Below are positions 56,415-64,000 of a stretch of DNA of 64,000 nt, one piece after another (within the stretch, counting starts at the first letter, position 1; each line of letters starts with the position of its first letter). Position numbers and translations under genes: made by a program. This stretch comes from Certhia americana (Eukaryota > Chordata > Aves > Passeriformes > Certhiidae). Location: contig CM031878.1 of NCBI GenBank assembly GCA_018697195.1, positions 9,214,160 through 9,278,159 of the forward strand. Reading direction: 5' to 3'. A model generated the notes under the pieces. That model saw only the letters and a list, made by a program, of their open reading frames with translations, was not told the origin of the DNA and searched no databases.

Positions 56415-57110
56415 TTCATAGAATGTAGACTGGTATCGGTAGGAAGGAACTTTTAACTTTTCATCTACTTCCTATTCCTCCACCATAGGCAGGGACACCT
56501 GCTAGACCAGGGTGCTCAATGTCCCATCCCACCTGGCACTTCCAGGGATGAGACATCCATAGCCTATCTAGGCAATCTGTTCCACTGCCTCATCACCTTC
56601 TCAGTAAAGAATTTCTTCTTAATATGCAATCCAAATCCACCCTCTTTCAGTTTAAAGCCACTCTTCCTTGTCCTATTTTTATGTGCCCCTGTGAAAAGTC
56701 TCTCTTTAGCTGTTCTATGAGCCTTTATATACATTTTAGGTACTTGAAGGCTGCTCTAAGGTCACCCTGGAGCCTTCTCTTTTTCAGGCTGAACAACCCC
56801 AACTTTCTCAGCCTGTCCTCGTAGAAGTGCTCCAGCCTTCTCATCTTCTTGGCCTTCCTCTGTCCTTGTTCCAACACGTCCATATCTTGTGCTGAGGACC
56901 ACAGAGCTGGATGCAGGGCTACAGGTGTGGTCTTATGTGGGCAGAGGGGAAGAATCCTGCGGCCCACACTGTTTTGGATGCAGCTCAGGATGCAGTTGGC
57001 TCCCTGGGCTGTGGGTGCACATTGCCAGGTCCTGTACAGCCTCACATCCACAAGCAGGAAGTCGTATTTGCTGAAGTCTCCTTCCATGCTAGAAAGTTGG
57101 GTTCCCATTG
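56415..57110 (-). mobile_element. CR1 LINE fragment, ~700 bp, 3' region with ORF2 end
   Basis: On the + strand the order is the eroded terminus TCATAGAATG, then CACCATAGGCAGGGACACC and CTTCCAGGGATGAGACATCC. TCAGTAAAGAATTTCTTCTT, CCTCTTTCAGTTTAAAGCCA and TCTTTTTCAGGCTGAACAAC follow, then CTCAGCCTGTCCTCGTAGAA, CACAGAGCTGGATGCAGGGC and GGATGCAGCTCAGGATGCAG. This is the reverse complement of a standard avian CR1 3' portion without large gaps, so it is the longest continuous CR1 copy in the window. It is minus-oriented and 5'-truncated, and contains the region missing from the copy at 25.1 kb. Confidence 0.95.
56725..57108 (-). pseudogene. CR1 ORF2 C-terminal remnant
   Basis: A 127-codon minus-strand frame runs through the CR1 copy. 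Near its end it shows RLRKLGLFSLKKRRLQGDL followed by AAFKYLK, the conserved C-terminal tail of CR1 ORF2 proteins. Upstream residues include VRLYRTWQCAPTAQGANCIL. There is no reverse-transcriptase core and the start codon is incidental, so this is a dead fragment even though the frame is open. Confidence 0.85.
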
Positions 57111-57162
57111 ATTAATTTAAAAACCTCATGCTAATTTGTAGATTCCAAGACCAATCATGGTC

Positions 57163-57184
57163 CCATGGATCCATGGATCCATGG
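57163..57184. repeat. 22-bp perfect palindrome of GGATCCAT units
   Basis: Overlapping CCATGG and GGATCC sites alternate every 8 bp (CCATGGATCCATGG core). They give a 22-bp self-complementary stretch that sits in a longer degenerate run of ATCCATGG-like units to about 57212. It lies just past the 5'-truncated end of the CR1 fragment. Confidence 0.95.
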
Positions 57185-57212
57185 ACCCATGGATCATGGG
57201 TTATGATCCATG

Positions 57213-60200
57213 TTTTTCAAAACTTGTCTCTGTGGAGTTTACTTTAAATGCTTAAAAAAATCAGATTTTCAGAGAACATTTGAAGGTTGAGGAAAATCCT
57301 ATATATCTATAGAAACTTTGAACTGGTATATTCTATTAAAATGACAAGCTGAGGCACATGACTTCAAAGGTGTCATCTTATTTAACTTTTTAGAGTCATC
57401 TATTAGCTATGCACAAGAGAAGTTCTGGAAAGGTGGACCATATGGTACAGTAATTTCGGATCCAACTTGCTGTTTTTTGTATAAAGGAGAGCTAATACAA
57501 TTTAGCACATTTTACAGTTTTTACTGTTTGTATGTGGAATTTGTGAAAGATCTTCCCAGAAATGGGTTCATAGACACAGATTCCCAAAGTGGCACATTTG
57601 GAAAGCACCTTGAAAATAATTACTGTGACAAAAATAGAAGCTCTGCTAAGAAACTTAACAGCATATTTCAGCAGCTGGGACTGTCTTTTGATATATTGGA
57701 AGTACAAAACCTCAACATTATACTCACAGTGGGAAGTTGATCCTTTCCAGTTGCTCCCAACTTCTCTCTCTGAAGCGTTACCATTAAAAGAGTTGTGACA
57801 TTTTCAGCACATCTGTGCTTATGATTAAACACCAAAATCTCTCTATTCAAATTTTATCTTTAGTAGCTGAGGAAATGCACAAATAGAAGCAGATATCCTA
57901 TGTGAAAAAATATTACCAGAAACTTAGGAACTGGTCCAAATTCTTTGGGAATCCATGTTTTCTCTATTGAGTTTGGATGGTCCTGCTATTTGCACAATCC
58001 TATTAAAGGGAAATCGTGATTGCTTTTGAACCAGAAAATGTTAGCGCATTTGGAGCCAATCGAAAAATGATGCTGCATTCAGGAGACACACACTCCTCTT
58101 TTAGAAAGTGAGATCTTTGTCTCTGGAGAAAAGGCAGTGTTGGGTTGCTGCTCCCTGGGAGAGGGACACTTAGACCTGCCAAACAGCCAGCCCTTTGGGT
58201 GGCTCAGGAATTTCAATGATGGGTTTGGGACAAAGCCATGCTCATATTTTGGCTTGTAGCAGAGCCCACATGATGCATGAAACTACTGAAGATGAAGAAG
58301 ATAAAATGGAATAGGCAAGTCCACATAAGAGCCTACAAGTAAATGTTTCTGCAATCATCAAATAACTGTAAAGTGTCAGAAGTTCCAGAAGTTGAGAGGA
58401 AGATATTAAAGATGACACACTTCAAAGAAGAATGATGTACATTTTCCAAAATTTTATTCTGTTCCTTGGTTTGTACGGAGCTCAGCATGCATTCTTCCTC
58501 CCACTCTGTCTCACTTCTTTCCTAATTTCCTCACTATATGTAAAAAGCATTAAAAAGTTAGGAATTCCTGGGAATTACAGGAGAATGAATTAATGGCTAA
58601 GCTCTTTCTGTGGACTTCTGTTTCTATATACAACCATGCCATCTTAGTGAGACATGAGTTATTCTGATTTACAATCTTCTTCCCACTAATCAGAATTAAT
58701 CAAAAGTGTTTGCAAAGTGATGTTGAGCCTCTCAGTACACACTTGGCAGTTTTCCCAAGAGGGAAACTTAGTTTTCCAACAACACTTAAAGCAATGAGAA
58801 AATGGAAAGCAAGGAACTCTACAAACTATAGATTGGTTGATCACTATCTTTGTGTATTGACTGTATTTGATATAAATATTAATTTATTTTTAACTATTTG
58901 GATTTTTTTTTTTGTTCATGCATCGTCATGCTTATGTAGATTGCCAGCTTTGTCCTACATTTCTTGTTCAATTGCCTGTATAAAGAGCTTTGTGCAAAAC
59001 TCTGGTGAACTTCCCAACCTCCTTTATTCACAATGATGAGATGCTTTGAGAGATGAAATAAAACTCCTTTATTTTTAATGCTTATCATGATGAAATGCAG
59101 ATGTTTGGTATTCCCCATTTTTTATCAGTGACTCCATTTCACAAAGTTAGATCCAGCAGTAGAGCTGTTACAAGTATTAATATATTCCCGAGGGTAATCA
59201 ATTCCAAGTACATTTGGTCTGAAAAAAAAGTCTGTTTCCAGTTTGCTCACAAAAAAGCGTGCAGTTGAAAAATTGTTCATATTTGTGTTGTGTGATCATT
59301 TGACCTTTCCCACCCATGCTTAACTAGAGTGCCATTTTTAAGTAATGACACTTAAAAACCCAATTTTGCCTCATGTTACTAATCCCAGATGCTGTGAAAA
59401 AAACAATAACATATCAGTCCCTGAGAAACAGAAAGCTCACTCTTTATGATACTGAGAACAAAATACTCAGTTTTAATTGACCTTGATGAAAATATTCAAG
59501 CGCTTAACTTACAGTCAAGTTAAATGGCTGCCAAGTTAAATGACAATCAAGTTAATGATATTTAGGCCCCTGATGCTATTCCTATAAAGCTCCTGATGGT
59601 TTGGTATCATGCAGGAAGAGGAACTGGATCAGATTGATCCTTTATAGAAAAAAATAAATATAATTAAAACCCAATTATAATAGCAATTTGATTCTAAAGA
59701 GGAAGGATTCGAACACATTCTTGCATGTCAGCTGTGTCAGGGCAATGTCCACATTGTGCTATTTTTCTGTGGCAATGTATAGGAATTTATACGAGCTTGG
59801 CATTCTTTCACGGAGGCTGAGCTAACTGGAATTACTTCACCTCAGGGAGCATCCACATACACAGTTACCCCAACTCAGCTGGCAAACAGCAGCTTCCTGA
59901 TGAGTGCCAGTGAAATCTAACTGCTGATGGCTGTTTTTCTATACAGAGCCACAAATGAACCAAGTGTCCCTCCACTATGAGAGTTTACTTCTGAATTGAC
60001 CATTAGAAAGGAGAACATCTGGCATAGGAGCCTGATGATGAGATCTGAATTTTAAAATACCTTATACCTAGGTGATTGTGATGGATTTGACCTGGGCTGC
60101 AGTGTCTTTATTTAAAATAATTTCCTTTTATTGTGTAGGATTTTATTCATAAACCGAAAACCCCCAAAACTCTAGCCACTTTTGTGTTAAAAAGCACTTA

Positions 60201-60856
60201 TCTCATTTGAGCTTGATTAACATATGACAGCAGTTAAGGCGCAGATGTGACTGATGACAGGTAAAAAACAAATGAATTAGTATCAAGATATTCCTGATCT
60301 CCCTGCATTGTTTCTGTGTGGAAATTGGTTGAGCAGGATCTTAGCTGTGCCTTGTAATCCTCAGCAAGTTCCTGGAGGAGTATTCTTCCCTGGGCTTGCT
60401 GTTGGAGTGCTGTGGACATAAGAGCTCCCCTGGTCCCTGCTGCCAGCATGGCACCTGCAGCATCCCGAGCACATGAGGGCTCCATGCTGCTGCTCCCACT
60501 CATCAGGACTCTGCACCATCCCTAGGAACAGCACCATGAGCGACACTGCCAGACCACCACAGCACTGCAGTCCATGGGAAATGCAAACCTCATGCTCCCA
60601 ACACAAAATGTACAATTTCCAGAGTGATGAGCAAAACTGCTACTGTCACACATATGCATTTAAGAGGCTTTTAGGTCATGGGACAGATACGCAGTGGCAC
60701 AGCATGTTAGTGAAGACAGTGGCTGAGTTATCTCATAACAAATCTGTTGCAGATAATACACAAAAGAAATCAAAGTGACTTGTTATGTTAACCCGGGATT
60801 TTTCTTGCTTGTTGCTAGCCTGCTGTTACCCAGCTACTGCCTGGTGAGAGAAACAA
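57213..60856. other. Unique non-coding DNA
   Basis: No supportable gene. A slightly GC-richer segment at about 60.23-60.62 kb carries overlapping minus-strand frames of 84 and 89 codons without recognised domains. CAAGTTAAATG occurs as a short repeated motif near 59.52-59.56 kb. A lone tRNA B-box-like GTTCGAATCC at 59.7 kb (minus strand) has no cloverleaf. Confidence 0.5.
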
Positions 60857-61003
60857 TCCTCCTTCTTATCGAATGTTTTGGGTCATGGACTGCATGGAGC
60901 ACCATACTTCAAAATCTCACCTGCACATACTTAGGGTAATATATATATATATATATAAAATACTAAGCAATTTTATTCTGATTCAGGAAGTTTTATAGCT
61001 GAG
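60857..61003 (+). repeat. 147-bp dispersed direct repeat, copy A
   Basis: Aligns with 62499-62643 from TCCTCCTTCTTATC to TTTTATAGCTGAG. Outside a (TA)n tract (about 60938-60957) I see only two substitutions (G/T near 60871 and G/A near 60896). Both copies have the same orientation. The sequence is not recognised as any known element. Confidence 0.95.
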
Positions 61004-62498
61004 AGTGAGGTGAGAGTGATTTCTTCCAGCACATTCATTGATTAGGCATAAAATAAATATCTTCATTTAGATTCTGGGAAGTAGGTGTTGGAATTGAAAA
61101 TTCATGGTGATTTCCTATCACCCACACCTAGGTACACATGAGCCAACCCAAATATGCATACTGTTTTGGTGAGTTACTTGTCTTAAAAAGGATTCCTTTT
61201 AGCACACATCTCTGGTTGTACTTTTTCCTTACATCTACCAAGTGAAAGATTGATTATGCATCCTTGCTCTGGAAGGCAAATTATATTCTTCCTTAATGTC
61301 TTTTTTTCTTGCCACAATGGCTGGGATTAAGGAGCTACAACTCATATTCAGGAGAAATTTTGGGTTTGTTGATGTTTAACCAGTACTTTAATTTTGGGTG
61401 TGCATAGGATTTTTTTTGTCTTTTTGGTTTTCCATAGTTTCTTGCGCTTGTGGTATCATTAATCTTGCCAATATTAGAAATGGCTGGTACTGAAAATGTT
61501 GAAAAACTGGAAGCAAAATCAAGAAGTCTACAAAAAGATAAATACACCTGAAGGCATGCAGATAATTTTCATATCTCAAAATTCAAATGAACATAAATTC
61601 AGGTATTTTCCAGCATGGGATGAAACTAAAAGTAGAAATACTCATCCTTAGTTTTTGTGGTAACAAGAAATTTGTTCCTCATATTGCATTACTATCTCAA
61701 ATGTTGGTCAAGTGTACTGCAATACAAGCTGTTAGATGTAGATTTTTATTAGATTATTTTTCTCTCTCCCTTTTTTCAGCTTCGTTTCAGGGTCTCTTTA
61801 AATTTAAGGCTCTGGTTTCCCTCAGCCAAGTCAAAAAAACTAGTTCAGCTTTTCATCTGTCACTGGTACACAAAGCACTCTAAAACAAATAATACACATC
61901 CAAGTTATGTAAAAATACCTTCATATTCGTGACTTGAATGTGCTTGGATTTTTCATTAAGTCCTTTTTGCTAAGAAGTAGATCCCTTCAATTTTCTTCCT
62001 AGATGAAATGGTGGGGAAAAAAGTCCATGCTAAAATTGAATGAAATTTGTAACTTTGCAGAATTCTTACTTTGAAAGGCATGCTGCAAAATGTGCAGCAC
62101 TTCCATAGAGAAAGAAATCCAAGAATACACTCTGTGATGTTCACAGAATATTTTCTTTTTGTAAGATTAAAAAGTGAGAAGCAAAGTATTGTCAGACACA
62201 TGAGAAGTGTTATAATGGCTTGGTAATGCAAGCCTCATAATGCTTTAATATAATTATAAAATGGATCCATGTATCTATAGATAGAATAAGTAAAAAAGAT
62301 AAAATATCACTGAATAATTTCCAAGTCTGCATCACAATGAGCTTATGTCCTTCACTGTAACTACAAAGACATAATCAAAGAATAATGATTCACCACTAAG
62401 CCATCAGAGTTCTTCAGTTTACAAGGCAGTTCTTCAGTTTACAAGGCAAGTGAATAAATGCTAGAGGAATTTGAGGACTGCCCCAAAAGAAAATAAAT
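61004..62498. other. Sequence between the 147-bp direct repeats
   Basis: About 1.5 kb of AT-rich DNA with open frames up to 98 codons and no recognised domain. Its ends show no terminal motifs that would mark a known mobile element. Confidence 0.5.
62408..62447. repeat. Exact 20-bp tandem duplication
   Basis: AGTTCTTCAGTTTACAAGGC occurs twice head to tail (62408-62427 and 62428-62447), about 50 bp before copy B of the 147-bp repeat. Confidence 0.95.
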
Positions 62499-62643
62499 TC
62501 CTCCTTCTTATCTAATGTTTTGGGTCATGGACTGCATAGAGCACCATACTTCAAAATCTCACCTGCACATACTTAGGGTTAAATATATATATACACACAA
62601 TACTAAGCAATTTTATTCTGATTCAGGAAGTTTTATAGCTGAG
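62499..62643 (+). repeat. 147-bp dispersed direct repeat, copy B
   Basis: Same sequence as 60857-61003, two bases shorter because the internal (TA)n tract differs (here TATATA then CACACA). Flanks on both sides are unrelated to those of copy A. Confidence 0.95.
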
Positions 62644-64000
62644 TAAAACACAGGTCATTCTTATTCTTCGAAATGAATGTCACATTTTTCAGTTGCAGAA
62701 GTCGCTTATCCCAGAAAACATTTGTGCATTTCAGCATGAAAGTTTATGACCTGTTCTAGTGAATTTCTACTTCATCATTGGTATACCAATGAGAGTCTTC
62801 TGATCCCTTTTTAGAATAATTACTGTGTCTGAAAAATCTCCCTGGTGTATACTTACTCTTATCTCTGGGCTTTCTCAAGGATTTGTGAGACTTTTTTTCC
62901 TTGAGAAAAACTCTTTCCACTTATTTCCAGTGAATGACCATTTCCTAATCCACTCATGTAATCTGTTTGATATATTTGAGGCACATACATGTTCCAGACA
63001 CTGCACTGTTGAATTCACTTTGCTGCCTGTTTAATTTAATTGTTAATAACTCCTGTAACACAAAATAAAATTTTCACTAGTTTTAAAGAAGTAATAAAGA
63101 GTCTGAAGTGCAATTGACATATTTGGTGACAAATATTGAGTGTTGAACTCAATCGAAACTGAAACCCAATGCAGGCTTTTCAAAATAGAAAAATCACTGC
63201 AGTAATGGCTGTGGACAATTAGTATAAAAACATGTGTTCCCTCTTGCCAAATGACACATTTACTTCTGTACGGTAACATCATTGCTCAACTTCATAATAA
63301 AATTTCTTAGCTACTTTTCTGCAATGCCACATCCACCATTATGAGGAAGTACTGAAATATTAGTCTGTTTTCAGGGGACTAAAGGTCTTGTGTGATCAGA
63401 CGCTTAGGGATAAGTAGAGGGAAGAATTTCAAGACCCTTCCCCTCTTAGTTAAAGCTACTGAATTGAAAATACCGGTAAATGATCTTGTAATCCACCATC
63501 TGTTACTTTAGTGTTTCTGATGGTATTAAAGTCTAAAAAATAACTAGACACAATTTACATTTTTCAGGCTCATGATCTGTTAACAGAAGAGACAGCTGGC
63601 CATTGTAATTTTATTTTCTTTCTGAGAGAAGCCATCAAGCTGGACCTAACGTCACTGTAAATCTTCCTGGATGTGTGTTCATCTTTTTCTTTTGCTTAGA
63701 GCAGTATCTGGTGTGTGGGGGGCTATGGCTCTTAACTGCTGTCATTACACTGAGTCCCTTAAGCTGTAAGAAAAGGTAAGGCCACACCTATCTTCTGACT
63801 AGTCCTCTGTGACTAGGGGACTGGAGAGAAGCTAGCATCATGCTGCAGCTGGGTCTGTGGTTCCACATGCCCCAGGTGGAAGGAGCAAAATGGAAGACAC
63901 AGGGCCCGAGCAAATCTGGTGTAGTTGTAGCTGTGCTGAATATGTATGCTAGGAAGCACATGTAGCCACCCACATATAAGCAGACTTCTGCCATTTTTTG
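62644..64000. other. Unique AT-rich non-coding DNA to the window end
   Basis: No gene, RNA gene or element was recognised. The last 300 bp are somewhat less AT-rich, with a 68-codon minus frame of no recognisable identity. Confidence 0.55.

Noticed and set aside
59701..59770. tRNA-like B box GTTCGAATCC on the minus strand
   Set aside because: No matching A box or cloverleaf stems were found at the required distance, so it is not a tRNA gene or a clear tRNA-derived SINE.
1..64000. Endogenous viral elements other than ERV LTRs
   Set aside because: None of the open frames showed recognisable hepadnaviral, bornaviral, parvoviral or circoviral motifs by eye. A translated database search would be needed to exclude short fragments.

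Overview
The window looks like bird nuclear DNA, most likely from a songbird. The main evidence is at least seven fragments of CR1, the dominant avian LINE. Several keep the diagnostic CR1 3' end (an ATTCTATGAT-type octamer terminus, read as ATCATAGAATC on the opposite strand). There are also endogenous-retrovirus LTRs of a kind familiar from passerine genomes. The background is AT-rich and CpG-poor, with many mono- to hexanucleotide microsatellites. No prokaryotic or organellar features are present. Species and chromosome cannot be determined from the sequence.

I find no convincing protein-coding gene. The open frames are short. The longer ones fall on CR1 fragments (9.2 kb, 25.1-26.0 kb, 56.4-57.1 kb), on LTR sequence (30.0-31.7 kb) or on pyrimidine tracts (54.2-54.5 kb). 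The window is best read as a gene desert or the inside of a very large intron. One 78-nt exon-like reading frame near 41.2 kb is reported with low confidence.

Layout: 1-9.2 kb is unique AT-rich DNA. CR1 fragments follow at 9.25 kb (-), 15.45 kb (+), 19.70 kb (-) and 25.12 kb (-, with recognisable reverse-transcriptase remnants). A cleanly bounded solo LTR (+) with a perfect 6-bp target duplication lies at 22.87-23.33 kb. A GC-rich ERV/LTR block (-) containing a CpG-bearing 32-bp minisatellite lies at 30.0-31.7 kb. Two much older CR1 fragments (-) are at 33.5 and 37.1 kb. A long, mostly unique stretch follows (37.5-49.8 kb). A second LTR (-) with TATA and poly(A) signals is at 49.9-50.3 kb, and a possible LTR fragment at 52.3-52.7 kb. 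At 54.3-57.2 kb are two related poly(A)-tailed segments, a strong AT-rich inverted repeat, a CR1 fragment and a GGATCCAT palindrome. A pair of near-identical ~147-bp direct repeats sits 1.64 kb apart at 60.86 and 62.50 kb.

The most unusual item is the pair of poly(A)-tailed segments. The copy at 56.19-56.36 kb is flanked by 34-bp direct repeats (33/34 identical). It looks like a 5'-truncated retroposon, which is notable because the dominant avian LINE, CR1, does not normally leave poly(A) tails. Two weak signals, an excess of long T-runs on the + strand and mostly antisense retroelements, agree with the window being intronic to a gene transcribed on the + strand. That is inference.
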